A stretch of DNA of 64,000 nt, taken from the NCBI GenBank assembly GCA_965230225.1, contig CBDDKM010000006.1, positions 186,001-250,000 of the forward strand. The letters are read 5' to 3'. Positions 53,928-63,742 of this stretch are shown here, one piece after another. The DNA is from CALSMU01 sp965230225. Lineage in GTDB: Bacteria; Bacteroidota; Bacteroidia; Flavobacteriales_D; Parvicellaceae. The first letter of the stretch is position 1; each line of letters starts with the position of its first letter. The notes under the pieces were generated by a model. The model searched no databases and was not told where the DNA came from. It saw only the letters and a program-made list of their open reading frames with translations. Made by a program: the position numbers and the translations under genes.

Positions 53928-54407
53928 ATGAGAAGCATAACTTTCATATTGATTTTATTCTGTGTTGGAATCAAAGCTCAAAAGTTTGACTTGAACACAC
54001 CTGAAGACAGTTTGAAGTCTGGAGATATTTACCAGTTCGAACCGGATATCATGTACGATTATGATAGGGCAGTGATTCAGAAGAGAAGTATCTCTATTTT
54101 AGACTCTGCTGCCAGGTATATTATGAATAATAAAAGTGTTGTTTTTGAGGTAGCTGTACATTTGGACACCAGATTCAGCAATATGTATAGTGTTCGGCTG
54201 GATCGAAAAAGAGCCGATGCAGTGGTGAAGTACCTAATAAACAGAGGTGTGCCTCCAGAACAATTAATAGGTAAAGGGTATGGAGAGGAACAGCCCATTA
54301 TACCTGAAGAAGAAATTCTGAAGATGAAAACCAATCAGGAGAAGGAAGAAGCGCATGCTGTTAATCGTAGAACAGAGTTAAGAATTTATCGAATTCAAAA
54401 AAAATAA
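53928..54407 (+). CDS. OmpA-family C-terminal domain protein
   Basis: 159 residues. Signal peptide ends IKAQ. The rest is one OmpA peptidoglycan-binding domain: DYDRAVIQKRSISILDSAARYI, the RLDRKRADAVVKYLINRGV motif, GKGYGEEQPI and the terminal VNRRTEL. It has no barrel or lipobox, so it is a stand-alone periplasmic peptidoglycan-binding protein. Confidence 0.9.
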   Translation: MRSITFILILFCVGIKAQKFDLNTPEDSLKSGDIYQFEPDIMYDYDRAVIQKRSISILDSAARYIMNNKSVVFEVAVHLDTRFSNMYSVRLDRKRADAVVKYLINRGVPPEQLIGKGYGEEQPIIPEEEILKMKTNQEKEEAHAVNRRTELRIYRIQKK

Positions 54408-54441
54408 TGCAAATTAACCAGGAGTGTAATTTACGATTGAC

Positions 54442-56259
54442 TTGAGAAATCGATATGCTTACATTTGTGATCAAATTAAGGTCATAGGAAAAAGCATTTA
54501 CATATCTCTTTTAGTATGCATAGTTTGGGGTAATTACTTTGCCCAAAACAGTCGTGTAGATAGCCTGAAGCATCGGGTAGAAGTAGATAATCTTACGGAA
54601 GAAATGCTTCCAATTCTTTCCGAACTTAGTAAAGAAAATGACTCTACAAACCTTTCTTATTCAAATCGGGGTTTAACTTATGCTAAGGAGAAAGGGCTAA
54701 TAAATTGGCAAGTTCAGTTTTTATTAGACAGAGCAAGAGTACAGTATGCTAATTCAAATTTTCCTGAGTCAATAAAAGATGCTTTTTCTGCCATTCAAAT
54801 TATTAAAGAGAGAAAGCTAATTAGCGATCAGGAAGGTAGAGCTCATTATTTGTTGGCGTTAGGGTTGGAACAGATAGGTGCATTGGAAGAAGCTGTTAAG
54901 CAAAGAAAAGAACAACTTGAATGGGTAAGTTCTAATCCAGAAGATTCCAGAATTCCTGAAATTCATGGCTTTATTGGCTCTCTGTACTTGAATATGAGCC
55001 TGGGAGACTCTGCTGTTGTGCATTTCAAAAAGGCGTTCGTATTTGTGCAACGGTTTAAAAATACTCAACGCATTCCCGGTATCATGAACGATATTGGTTT
55101 GTCTTACCTTTCGATTGGTGAAAATGATTCGGCATTCAAATATCTTAATGACTCTTATCAATTATTTCAGCAAGGTACCACCAGAGAAGATTCCTTAATG
55201 ATGGGGATTGTGGGAGGTAACCTAACTTTGTGTTATTCTTCTGATAGAAATGAGGAGATATTATTCTTACTAAAGCAGGATGCCGCCATTTGTAATAAGT
55301 ATCAGGATTTGGATGCTCTGGGAAAGGCATACATGGAATTATCTAGTTATTGGTTAAAACAAGGAAGTTTGGAAAGTGCAATAGCGTACCTGGATTCAGC
55401 AGACCATGTTATAAATCAATTGTCTCCAATTATAGAGAATCTGGAACTTAAACTGGATTTATACCATAGGTATCAAGTGGTATTGGAAGAATCTGAAGAT
55501 TATCAAGGAGCATTAAGGTATTCCAGGAATTATCAGGAATTGAGTGACTCTTTATATGGTAAAGAGGTGGCAGATTTTTTAATACAAAGCCGTTCGGTGT
55601 ATCTGTTAACTGGTATCCAAACCAAGTTGGAGTTGGAGAGAGCAGAGCTGAATCAGGCGCAAGAGCGACTTCAGTTGATGGAGAGAGAAGAGGAGTTGTC
55701 TAATTTGAAAACAACTTTGATCGTAGTGATAGGAACCATGTTACTAATCGTAGCCATTGTGATCATACTTAAAATGAGAAGTGATCATAAGAAGAAACGC
55801 GAAATTCAGGAGTTGAATCAAAAAATGTTAGAAGCATCAGTTCAGAATAAAACAGAACGTCTTACTCAAACCACATTAAGCCTAACCAGAAAAACAGAAT
55901 TTGCAGAAGGGTTGATGGAAAAGTTATCTGAACTGGAAGGGGTAGAGAAAAAACGGCTTTCTCCTATTAAATTATTCATCAATAATGAGCTTCAAATGGA
56001 TGAGTCATTGTTAGAAATGGAGCAGTATATAGCCGACCTAAGTAAGGACTTTTTTGTGAAGCTAAAATTAGCTCATCCTATTCTTACAGAAAAGGATATC
56101 AAATTGTGTGGATTGATCAGGCTAAATTTATCCATAAAACAGATTGCTATCATAAAAAATATTAATCCAGAATCTGTGAAAATGGCAAAAAACAGGTTGG
56201 GTAAAAAGCTTGGATTAGCTCCGGGGAGCAATTTGTATGATTTTTTAAAGTCTTTTTAA
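54442..56259 (+). CDS. TPR / transmembrane / LuxR-like HTH regulator
   Basis: 605 residues from a TTG start (no in-frame ATG before the signal helix). A signal segment leads into about seven TPR-like repeats (about 60-370), a helical stretch, one membrane helix (about 430-455, LKTTLIVVIGTMLLIVAIVIILK), a coiled coil and a C-terminal LuxR-type helix-turn-helix (LTEKDIKLCGLIRLNLSIKQIA..NINPESVKMAKNRLGKK). This is a known Bacteroidota layout. Ligand and target genes unknown; the LamG protein following is a candidate target. Confidence 0.87.
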   Translation: MRNRYAYICDQIKVIGKSIYISLLVCIVWGNYFAQNSRVDSLKHRVEVDNLTEEMLPILSELSKENDSTNLSYSNRGLTYAKEKGLINWQVQFLLDRARVQYANSNFPESIKDAFSAIQIIKERKLISDQEGRAHYLLALGLEQIGALEEAVKQRKEQLEWVSSNPEDSRIPEIHGFIGSLYLNMSLGDSAVVHFKKAFVFVQRFKNTQRIPGIMNDIGLSYLSIGENDSAFKYLNDSYQLFQQGTTREDSLMMGIVGGNLTLCYSSDRNEEILFLLKQDAAICNKYQDLDALGKAYMELSSYWLKQGSLESAIAYLDSADHVINQLSPIIENLELKLDLYHRYQVVLEESEDYQGALRYSRNYQELSDSLYGKEVADFLIQSRSVYLLTGIQTKLELERAELNQAQERLQLMEREEELSNLKTTLIVVIGTMLLIVAIVIILKMRSDHKKKREIQELNQKMLEASVQNKTERLTQTTLSLTRKTEFAEGLMEKLSELEGVEKKRLSPIKLFINNELQMDESLLEMEQYIADLSKDFFVKLKLAHPILTEKDIKLCGLIRLNLSIKQIAIIKNINPESVKMAKNRLGKKLGLAPGSNLYDFLKSF

Positions 56260-56304
56260 TCAATGGGTTAAGGTGTTTGTAAACCTCGTGTAAACCTCAT
56301 TTTC

Positions 56305-56335
56305 TTGATTTGGATTTGACAACCCGATAGTTTTG
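56305..56335 (+). promoter_or_regulatory. Promoter TTG-N20-TAGTTTTG for the LamG protein
   Basis: TTG at 56305-56307 and TAGTTTTG at 56328-56335 match the Bacteroidota consensus. An ORF start placed at 56335 would lie in the box, so the gene starts at ATG 56386. Confidence 0.65.
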
Positions 56336-56385
56336 TGTTCGAACAATTAGTTAATCATTCGGATAACAACAAAAACTATCTTAAC

Positions 56386-57912
56386 ATGTCAAAAATTATA
56401 AGTTTAATTATTCTATTATTTACCATTTCTTCATCTGGAGTTTACGCTCAAAACGGACTTCATTTTGATGGAGTAGACGATTATGTAGCCACCAATTATT
56501 TAGGGATCAGTGGTAATGCTTCCAGAACAGTAGAAGCATGGGTTAATGCTCCTACCACATCGGGGCAAGTTGTAATAACAGACTGGGGAACTGTAGGAAC
56601 GGGAGCCAGGTTTACTTTTGCCTTAATTAATGGATATTTAAGAGTTGAGGTGCAAGGTTCCGGACAAACCGGAAACACTTTGATTGGAGATAACAACTGG
56701 CACCATGTAGCTGCTACTTATGATAATTCACAATCCAGTAATAAATTCAAGATGTACGTGGATGGAGTGCTTGAAATGAGTTTCGATTTAGCCACTCCAG
56801 TAAATACAGGAAGTTCGGTGAATATGCAAATAGGAATGAGAGTAGATGGGGCCAAACCATTTAATGGAACCATTGATGAAGTTAGGGTTTGGAATTATGC
56901 TAGAACAGCTACTCAAATAGCTAATAACATGAACACAGAATTTTGCAGTGTTCCAGGTAGTCTTAAGGCATATCATAAATTAAATAATGGGATTAATTCT
57001 GGAACGAATACAGGTATTGTTACTTCCATCGATAATGCTGCTAATAACCATGGAACTTTAATGAACTTTGCTCTTATCGGACCTTCATCTAACTGGGTGG
57101 CTGGGACCAGCCTTGGCTTATCTGCAATCACCAATTCACAAACATTGGTTGGGTGTTCTGGTTATTCGGTTACAGTTGGTAGTAATACATATAACTCTAC
57201 AGGAGTTTATACAGATACCATATTTGGAGGGGCTGTAGCTGGGTGTGATTCGGTAGTAATTACCGATTTAACCATTGGAAATACCAGTGTTACCAATAGC
57301 CAAACCATTAATGAGTGTAGTGGATACTCCGTTACTGTTGGCAACAATACTTATACTACAACCGGTGTATATATCGACACATTGATAGGTGCTTCATTTA
57401 CAGGTTGTGACTCGATAGTTGTTACCGATTTAACCATAGCACCCGCAATTGATATTTCTACTACTACAACTACGAATATCATAGCAGCCAACCAAGCTGG
57501 TGCCGATTACCAGTGGCTGGATTGTGCTAATGGAAATACACCATTGGTTGGAGAAAACGGTCAATCATTCACCGCACTATCCAGTGGTAGCTATGCGGTG
57601 GAGGTTACCGTTGGAAATTGTGTGGATACTTCTGCTTGTGAGAGCATAACAATTCCAAATGGAATAGGAGAAGAAGCTATTAATATGGGAAAAGCATATC
57701 CTAATCCTACTCAAGGAAATATTCTTTTGGAGGTGGAACAGATGGTTACATCTATCGAAGTTCTGGACTTAAAAGGGAAAGTTTTAATTAAAAGCATTAA
57801 CCCTACTAATGATAAGGTAGACCTAAACCTGAGTCAGCTAGAAGTTGGTGTATACATTTTACGTCTTAGAGGAGGTGGTAGTTCTCAGTATATAAGAATA
57901 GTAAGGGTATAA
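56386..57912 (+). CDS. LamG-domain T9SS surface protein with 54-residue repeats
   Basis: 508 residues. Signal peptide (MSKIISLIILLF...VYAQN), LamG domain (about 25-200: VEAWVNAP, NNWHHVAATYDN, GTIDEVRVW), then two tandem copies of a 54-residue unit (about 248-355) reading TNSQT...CSGYSVTVG.NTY..TGVY.DT, a serine-rich stretch and a type-A T9SS sorting domain (AYPNPTQGNILLE; VGVYILRLRGG). It is expected at the surface as a glycan-binding protein. Confidence 0.9.
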   Translation: MSKIISLIILLFTISSSGVYAQNGLHFDGVDDYVATNYLGISGNASRTVEAWVNAPTTSGQVVITDWGTVGTGARFTFALINGYLRVEVQGSGQTGNTLIGDNNWHHVAATYDNSQSSNKFKMYVDGVLEMSFDLATPVNTGSSVNMQIGMRVDGAKPFNGTIDEVRVWNYARTATQIANNMNTEFCSVPGSLKAYHKLNNGINSGTNTGIVTSIDNAANNHGTLMNFALIGPSSNWVAGTSLGLSAITNSQTLVGCSGYSVTVGSNTYNSTGVYTDTIFGGAVAGCDSVVITDLTIGNTSVTNSQTINECSGYSVTVGNNTYTTTGVYIDTLIGASFTGCDSIVVTDLTIAPAIDISTTTTTNIIAANQAGADYQWLDCANGNTPLVGENGQSFTALSSGSYAVEVTVGNCVDTSACESITIPNGIGEEAINMGKAYPNPTQGNILLEVEQMVTSIEVLDLKGKVLIKSINPTNDKVDLNLSQLEVGVYILRLRGGGSSQYIRIVRV

Positions 57913-57956
57913 GCTGATTATAATCAGCATGCAAATGTTGATGCGTTTAGTAACAG

Positions 57957-57990
57957 GAAGCACCGGTAAAGATGGACCGGTGCTTCGTTG
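57957..57990 (+). terminator. Strong rho-independent terminator after the LamG gene
   Basis: An 11-bp perfect stem (GAAGCACCGGT at 57957-57967 with 57976-57986) is followed by GTTGTTTT. A 16-bp palindrome (57913-57928) precedes it. Confidence 0.85.
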
Positions 57991-57996
57991 TTTTAA

Positions 57997-58320
57997 TTAA
58001 TTAGCAAATTTGAATTTGTAAATGTATTTCTCGCCAGGTTGGTACTGGTTAGAATCAAAGGTGATTTTACCCAATTCTGTTTTTACATGTTTGATCAAAG
58101 CTTCATTAGAAGCGTTAGTACCAAGTACCTCAATATTTCCCTTTTTGTCTATGGTAAATTCCACCAGGGCAAAGTCGTTTTGAATAGAACCTCCAATGTT
58201 AGTTGGGTAGCTCATGGCCTTGTTAATGGTTTCATAAACCGGCTTAGGGTGATTCCCTTTTGCAAAGGTAGATTGACCAATAAATAAGGTGGCTGCTAAT
58301 GCTAAAATAACTGTTTTCAT
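57997..58320 (-). CDS. Small secreted hypothetical protein (TonB-C-like fold suspected)
   Basis: Start ATG 58320 (MKTVILALAATLFIGQSTFAKG) gives a clean signal peptide; an ORF start at 58350 would add ten residues. 107 residues, with LVEFTIDKKGNIEVLG and YIYKFKFAN strands, as in small Bacteroidota proteins with a TonB C-terminal-like fold. Role unknown. Confidence 0.78.
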   Translation of the reverse strand: MKTVILALAATLFIGQSTFAKGNHPKPVYETINKAMSYPTNIGGSIQNDFALVEFTIDKKGNIEVLGTNASNEALIKHVKTELGKITFDSNQYQPGEKYIYKFKFAN

Positions 58321-58508
58321 AGTGCTCGTTTTAAAGTTTGTTACACTCATTTGACGGTTTGGTACAGGGCTTTGTTACAACCCGATTGTTAAGATTCGTT
58401 AAAGGGTTGGTGAGCGGAAAATTGACTTTTTAAATGGTGTTTTTTGAGTTTGGAAAATTGAAAAAAATGGATTGTTTTTTCAGAATATGGCATTTCTGGT
58501 GGAATCTT

Positions 58509-58516
58509 TACATTTG
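58509..58516 (+). promoter_or_regulatory. -7 box TACATTTG before the DEAD-box helicase
   Basis: TACATTTG ends eight bases before the ATG at 58525, so the leader is very short. Confidence 0.5.
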
Positions 58517-58524
58517 CAAAAAAA

Positions 58525-59880
58525 ATGTCCATGAGCACATTCGAAAGTTTAAACCTCACCAAGCAGTTAAATTATGCCATCGATGATTTAGGTTTTGAAC
58601 GTCCAACGCCTATTCAAACGGAATCGTTTCCGGTAATTATGTCTGGAAAAGATATGGTGGGAATTGCTCAAACCGGTACCGGTAAGACATTTGCCTACAT
58701 GCTTCCAATCTTGCAGGGGTTAAAGTTTTCCAAGCAAACCACCCCAAGGGTTATTGTTCTGGTTCCAACAAGAGAGTTGGTTCTGCAGGTGGTGGAAAAC
58801 ATAGAAAGCTTTGCAAAGTATATCAATGTACGTGTAGTAGGAGTGTATGGAGGTACTAATATTAATACTCAGGCTCAAACTGTAATGCAGGGAGCTGATA
58901 TCGTTGTGGGGACACCCGGTAGACTTTACGATTTGGCTCTAAGCAGATCTTTACAGTTAAAAGCAGTTAAGAAATTGGTGATCGACGAGGTGGATGTAAT
59001 GTTGGACCTGGGGTTTAGGTTTCAGTTAACTAATATCTTTGAATTATTACCGGAAAAGCGTCAGCACATTATGTTTTCTGCAACCATGACAGAGGAAGTG
59101 GATGCACTAATAGATGATTTCTTCATTACCCCTGCTAAGATATCTATTGCCGTAAGTGGAACACCATTAGACAACATTGAGCAATCTTGTTATCCTGCAC
59201 CTAATTTCTATACAAAAGTTAATTTACTTTCTCATTTAATTAGAGATAAACAGGATTTTAGCAAAGTGTTGGTTTTTACTTCCAGTAAGAAAATTGCTGA
59301 CCGATTATTTGACGCTCTACAAGATGAATATGGTTCTCAGGTATGTGTTATTCATTCTAATAAGTCTCAGAACTATCGTATTAACTCCATCGAACAATTT
59401 GATTCCGGTACTCACCGTATATTGGTTACCACTGATGTGATGGCCAGAGGGCTTGATTTGGACAAGATTACTCATGTAATCAATTTTGATACTCCAAACT
59501 ATCCTGAAAACTACATGCACCGAATAGGAAGAACAGGAAGGGCAGAGGAAGAAGGGAAATCGATCCTGTTTTATACTCCTAAGGAAACGGAGTTGAGAAA
59601 GTCGATTGAAGAGTTGATGAATCAACCAATACCTCAGATGAAATTTCCATCCGAAGTGGAGGTGTCTAATGAATTAATTCCTGAGGAACGACCTAAAAGT
59701 AGAGAGATTAACACCAGGGGGAGGATTGATAAAAATAGCGAAGAAGCTGCTTTTCACGAAAAGAAAGAGAAAAATAGAAAAGTGAACCAAGGAGGGAGTT
59801 ATCGAAGAAAGATTAAGAAGAAGTACAAGAAGCCTAAGACGAAAGGAGACAAGAACTTCAATCGTAGAAACAAAAAGTAA
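58525..59880 (+). CDS. DEAD-box RNA helicase
   Basis: 451 residues. Q motif PTPIQTESF, motif I AQTGTGKT, motif Ia PTRELVLQ, Ib TPGRL, motif II IDEVDVML (DEVD in place of DEAD), motif III SAT, motif IV-V TSSKKIA and TDVMARGLD, motif VI HRIGRTGRAE. The C-terminus is a basic Lys/Arg-rich tail (RRKIKKKYKKPKTKGDK) that may bind RNA. It acts on structured RNA, probably in ribosome assembly or cold response. Confidence 0.95.
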   Translation: MSMSTFESLNLTKQLNYAIDDLGFERPTPIQTESFPVIMSGKDMVGIAQTGTGKTFAYMLPILQGLKFSKQTTPRVIVLVPTRELVLQVVENIESFAKYINVRVVGVYGGTNINTQAQTVMQGADIVVGTPGRLYDLALSRSLQLKAVKKLVIDEVDVMLDLGFRFQLTNIFELLPEKRQHIMFSATMTEEVDALIDDFFITPAKISIAVSGTPLDNIEQSCYPAPNFYTKVNLLSHLIRDKQDFSKVLVFTSSKKIADRLFDALQDEYGSQVCVIHSNKSQNYRINSIEQFDSGTHRILVTTDVMARGLDLDKITHVINFDTPNYPENYMHRIGRTGRAEEEGKSILFYTPKETELRKSIEELMNQPIPQMKFPSEVEVSNELIPEERPKSREINTRGRIDKNSEEAAFHEKKEKNRKVNQGGSYRRKIKKKYKKPKTKGDKNFNRRNKK

Positions 59881-59882
59881 CC

Positions 59883-60299
59883 CTAAGGATAGGCGATCAT
59901 CATTAGCGTTTCAAAATTCTTCACAATTACCTTTATTTCTTTTTTACCATAAAGCAAGGTTATGCTTGCGGCACCTTCGCATTCAATTTCCTTCATATCT
60001 GGATCTTTTATTTCGATGTAATGCCCTGTAATGTCAGATTGTATTCCAAAGGTGATATAAACCTGCCCTTTAGGTCCTTGTGTTACATTTCCACTAATGG
60101 GTTGAGTAGCACCTTCTAACCAGATCTTTTTAACACTTAAATCGGAAGCGGGGATGTCTGTTTTTATGGTAACATGATAATTAACCCCAGTTCTACAGCA
60201 AACTCCACCGGCCCAACTTTGGCTGGTTGCTTTAATTACTTCCTGGCTAATTCCACTAAAAAGAACAAACGATAAAACAATGGTAAGAATGGTTTTCAT
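59883..60299 (-). CDS. Secreted hypothetical protein
   Basis: 138 residues with a signal peptide ending GISQ. The mature part has a Cys pair (GGVCCRTGV) and strand-rich segments (VNYHVTIKTDIPASDLSV; QVYITFGIQSD). No family recognised. It ends three bases from the convergent helicase stop. Confidence 0.78.
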   Translation of the reverse strand: MKTILTIVLSFVLFSGISQEVIKATSQSWAGGVCCRTGVNYHVTIKTDIPASDLSVKKIWLEGATQPISGNVTQGPKGQVYITFGIQSDITGHYIEIKDPDMKEIECEGAASITLLYGKKEIKVIVKNFETLMMIAYP

Positions 60300-60340
60300 G
60301 ATGTTAGTTTTCTATTGATACAACATCGCCATTAATCCGT

Positions 60341-61684
60341 TCATTTTGGGTCAAGTTTTTTAAGTACCCTGCCACCAACCGACCGAATAAAGGTTTTAGA
60401 TTCCTCTAGTAGTTCTTCCATGTTTGTTGAATCATCCAGTTGGTTGGCTAATTCCTGGAATCGCTTATCGGCTTTCATGGCTAAACCATCTACCATTAAT
60501 GAAATGGAGTTGAAATTGATTAAACGCAAACGTTCTAAGTCTCTTAACCTGGAAAGAGCTACATAACCTTGTCCTCGTTCAAAAGTCCTGCTTAAATCTA
60601 GCTCTGCTGCATCCAGAGTCATTCCCTGGCTTTTGTGTACGGTTATGGCCCAGGCCAATCTAAGTGGTACTTGTTTGTAAGAGGCCAGTGTTTTTCCTTT
60701 CTCATCGTCTATGGACCATTCTTCCGGATGTGCTGTGATCTTTTCGTTATCGATGGTTTTAACAATGGGCCAACCAATGGTGGAGTAATCAATTATTTCT
60801 CCTAGTGTTCCATTGATGTATCCTTTCTCTACATTGTTTTTTACAAACATCACCTTAGCTCCCTTTCTTAGAGGCATATCGTTTTGTGTTAAAACAGTGT
60901 TTTTCAATACATCGATCAAGGATTTGTCGCCGGAGGTTTTGGCTTTAAAGAACCTACTTTTTCCTGGTAAATCGGCTAAATGAGTATTGTTAATGAAGTC
61001 CACATCCTCATTATGAGTATACAGTTTAGTGGGGTCTATATCGTTCGGGAAAACAGTTTTAGAAGCTTCTTTTAGCCATTGATGAGATTGTTGAGTCACC
61101 GTACCGGTTCTAATTTCACTAAGAATTTGGTTTAGTCGGTTGTCGTTTTGTCTGTACTGTGCAGTCAAATAGCAAATGTTAAATTCTGCCTTTACCCATG
61201 CTTCAGACATGAATGCGAATTTGTCTCTACTGGCTTGTTGGTATTCTCCAATGGGAGGGAGCTGAAAAAAGTCTCCGCACAGCACCACTTGTAACCCTCC
61301 AAATGGATCAAAGCTTTCGAGGCAATAGCGCAGAACTTCGTCAATGGAATCTAGCTGATCTCTGTGTAGCATTGAAATTTCATCAATGATCAACACTTTT
61401 GCCTTATTGAACTGTTTGGTTAAATGCTTTTTCTTGATGATGTTGGCCAAATCCTTTTGAGAAACACGTTGTTTAATCCCAATTCCGGCCCACGAATGAA
61501 TGGTGCTGCCTTTAATATGAGTAGCAGCAATACCTGTTGATGCAGTAACAGCTACATCAATTTTAGCATCCTTTAGGTGTTGAATAAATTGGTTAAGAAC
61601 ATAGGTTTTACCTGTTCCAGCAGATCCGGTTAAGAATACATTTCTTCCGGATTTTAATATCGCCAACGCTTTTTCCTGATTCAC
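60341..61684 (-). CDS. Pif1-like / AAA DNA helicase
   Basis: 447 residues. Walker A LTGSAGTGKT, Ia ASTGIAATHIKGSTIHS, Walker B VLIIDEISML, motif III GDFFQLPPIG, and a late AITVHKSQGMTLD with the following ARG/Q region (FERGQGYVALSRL). This is the Pif1/RecD2-like helicase set. The start is GTG, with a TATCTTTG box ending four bases upstream, so the start codon choice fits a leaderless transcript. Confidence 0.93.
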   Translation of the reverse strand: MNQEKALAILKSGRNVFLTGSAGTGKTYVLNQFIQHLKDAKIDVAVTASTGIAATHIKGSTIHSWAGIGIKQRVSQKDLANIIKKKHLTKQFNKAKVLIIDEISMLHRDQLDSIDEVLRYCLESFDPFGGLQVVLCGDFFQLPPIGEYQQASRDKFAFMSEAWVKAEFNICYLTAQYRQNDNRLNQILSEIRTGTVTQQSHQWLKEASKTVFPNDIDPTKLYTHNEDVDFINNTHLADLPGKSRFFKAKTSGDKSLIDVLKNTVLTQNDMPLRKGAKVMFVKNNVEKGYINGTLGEIIDYSTIGWPIVKTIDNEKITAHPEEWSIDDEKGKTLASYKQVPLRLAWAITVHKSQGMTLDAAELDLSRTFERGQGYVALSRLRDLERLRLINFNSISLMVDGLAMKADKRFQELANQLDDSTNMEELLEESKTFIRSVGGRVLKKLDPK

Positions 61685-61688
61685 GTTG

Positions 61689-61696
61689 CAAAGATA
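61689..61696 (-). promoter_or_regulatory. -7 box TATCTTTG four bases before a GTG start
   Basis: Minus-strand TATCTTTG ends at 61689 and the GTG is at 61684. This supports a leaderless GTG start for the Pif1-like gene. Confidence 0.5.
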
Positions 61697-61700
61697 GTGA

Positions 61701-63692
61701 TTAAACTACCTGAAACCCTACCACGCAAACATCATCTAATTGCTCCAGGTTTCCTTTCCAGTTTTTAAAGGCTTTCAGGAGTAAATCACATTGTTTGGAG
61801 GCAGGCGACTTAGAAAACTCTACCAACATTTGTTTGAAGGCTTTGTACTTTAATTTCTTTCCTTTTGGACCTCCAAATTGATCAGGGAATCCATCGGAGA
61901 AAACATAAATGAAATCCCCTGCTTGCAATTGAATTTCGTGATTGGTAAAAGGGGTAGGTCGATCGTATTTTCCTATGGGTTGTTTGTCTGGTTTAACTTC
62001 TATAGTTTCTTCTCCCCGAACCAGGAACAGTCCGTTGTTGGCTCCGGCAAATTCCAGTTTTTTAGAGGAAGGTGAGTAGGCACAAATAGCAATATCCATC
62101 CCATCTTTTACTTCGTCGGTACTTTTTTCAAAGGTTTCCATTACTAATTCTCTGGATTTATCCAGTATTGCTGAAGGATGTACGCAATTGAACTCTCTAA
62201 CTGCTCTGTTTAATGTGTTGTGACAAACTACACTTACCATGGCGCCCGGTACACCGTGCCCTGTACAGTCTGCAGCTGCAAAATAAACTTTGTCACCTTT
62301 TGGCTCAAACCAATAAAAGTCTCCTGCAACAATGTCTTTCGGTAAATAGAACACAAAGCTGTTGGGTAATATTTGCTCTGTATAGTTCAACGGAGGTAGA
62401 ATGGCATTTTGAATTCGTTGTGCATAGGTAATACTATCTGTTACCTCTTTATGGTGAAGCGCCAACTGTTGGTGCTGTACTTTAATTTCTTCTTTTTGGT
62501 CCTCCAGTAATTCGTTTTGCTGACTGATCAATTCATTGTCTTTTTTCTTTCTTCTAAGTCCTTTTAATAGTACAAATGCCAGAATTAATAGTAGGCCCAG
62601 TCCTCCAAACAAAGCAACTTTAATCAATCGATCTTTTTCAATTTTAGCCTCTTTTTGCTCGTTCTTTCTTTTTTCAACTTCTTTTTCTTTCTCTAGTTGG
62701 GTAATTTCCGCCAGTCTTTTTTGATTTTCATACCGAGCTTCCAGCTGGCTGATGTTCTTTAAGGACTCCTCATTAAGAATACTGTCCTTACTGCCTTTAA
62801 AGCTAACATGGTGTTCGTATGCCTTTTTGTAATTACCCAATCGGTATTCGGATAGGGCCAACATTTCGTAGGCTGTTGCCTGATACTTTATGGATTCTAA
62901 CTCTAATGCAGCTTCTAAACCAAGGTTGGCATATCGGATAACACTGTCGTTTTCGTTTAATCTTAAATAAACGCTGGCCAGATCCAGGGTGGAAAAAGCA
63001 ATTCCCTCCACATCGTTAATGCTGTCTTTAATTCTAATGCATTGTTTAATGTAGTCAATGGCGGTGTCTGGCTGGTTCAATTCCAGGTAAACCAGGCCTA
63101 TATCGTTTAAACAATCCGCTATGCCACTAATGTTGTTGTCTTCTCTTCTGATTTCGAGAGCAACTTCGTGTAAGTGAATGGATTCTTCGTAGTTTTTAAG
63201 GTAATAATGGCTGTTGGCCATATTATTTATGGTGGAGTGAGGTGATTCTCCCATTTCTTTGGAAACGTCAATGGCTTCCTGAAAAAACTCAATGGAAGAT
63301 TCGTATTTCCCCATGTCCTGATAAATCAAACCGAGGTTATTGGCTGCAGCTGCAATGGTTTGGTAATGATCGTGTTCTTTGGCAATATCCAGTGCTTTTC
63401 TGCCTGTTTCTAATGCCTGATCTGCATTACCCTGTAAGTAATAACCCGATGAAATGGTGCGAAGTGCTACCGATTGAGCAATAAAATCGTTGGTTTCGAT
63501 GGCTAGCTTTTCTGCTTCCTTAGCGTATTCCATGGCGGAATCGGGATAGGACCAAACTAATTGTGCACTGATTTCGTTGAGCAATACTACTTTTTCTTCT
63601 TTGTTGGCAGAGCCAAGTAGAACAACAAGGTCATCCTGTGCATGTCCGAAGTAGGATAGTAGAATTAATATGGCAGAGAGGAGTCTTTTCAT
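61701..63692 (-). CDS. TPR / SpoIIE-type protein phosphatase
   Basis: 663 residues. Signal peptide, about eight TPR-like repeats (about 40-310), coiled coil, one membrane helix (about 345-370), coiled coil and a PP2C-type SpoIIE domain (about 420-660): AGDFYWFEPKG, the metal-binding ADCTGHGVPGAMVS, DGMDIAICAY and the final LDDVCVVGFQ. It should dephosphorylate a serine or threonine on a partner protein. The SiaC-like protein at 10.5 kb is a family-level candidate, but no link is shown. Confidence 0.92.
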   Translation of the reverse strand: MKRLLSAILILLSYFGHAQDDLVVLLGSANKEEKVVLLNEISAQLVWSYPDSAMEYAKEAEKLAIETNDFIAQSVALRTISSGYYLQGNADQALETGRKALDIAKEHDHYQTIAAAANNLGLIYQDMGKYESSIEFFQEAIDVSKEMGESPHSTINNMANSHYYLKNYEESIHLHEVALEIRREDNNISGIADCLNDIGLVYLELNQPDTAIDYIKQCIRIKDSINDVEGIAFSTLDLASVYLRLNENDSVIRYANLGLEAALELESIKYQATAYEMLALSEYRLGNYKKAYEHHVSFKGSKDSILNEESLKNISQLEARYENQKRLAEITQLEKEKEVEKRKNEQKEAKIEKDRLIKVALFGGLGLLLILAFVLLKGLRRKKKDNELISQQNELLEDQKEEIKVQHQQLALHHKEVTDSITYAQRIQNAILPPLNYTEQILPNSFVFYLPKDIVAGDFYWFEPKGDKVYFAAADCTGHGVPGAMVSVVCHNTLNRAVREFNCVHPSAILDKSRELVMETFEKSTDEVKDGMDIAICAYSPSSKKLEFAGANNGLFLVRGEETIEVKPDKQPIGKYDRPTPFTNHEIQLQAGDFIYVFSDGFPDQFGGPKGKKLKYKAFKQMLVEFSKSPASKQCDLLLKAFKNWKGNLEQLDDVCVVGFQVV

Positions 63693-63742
63693 GCAAGGGT
63701 AAAGTTAAGGTCTTTTCCCTTACGTACTTGGTCCATTAATGT

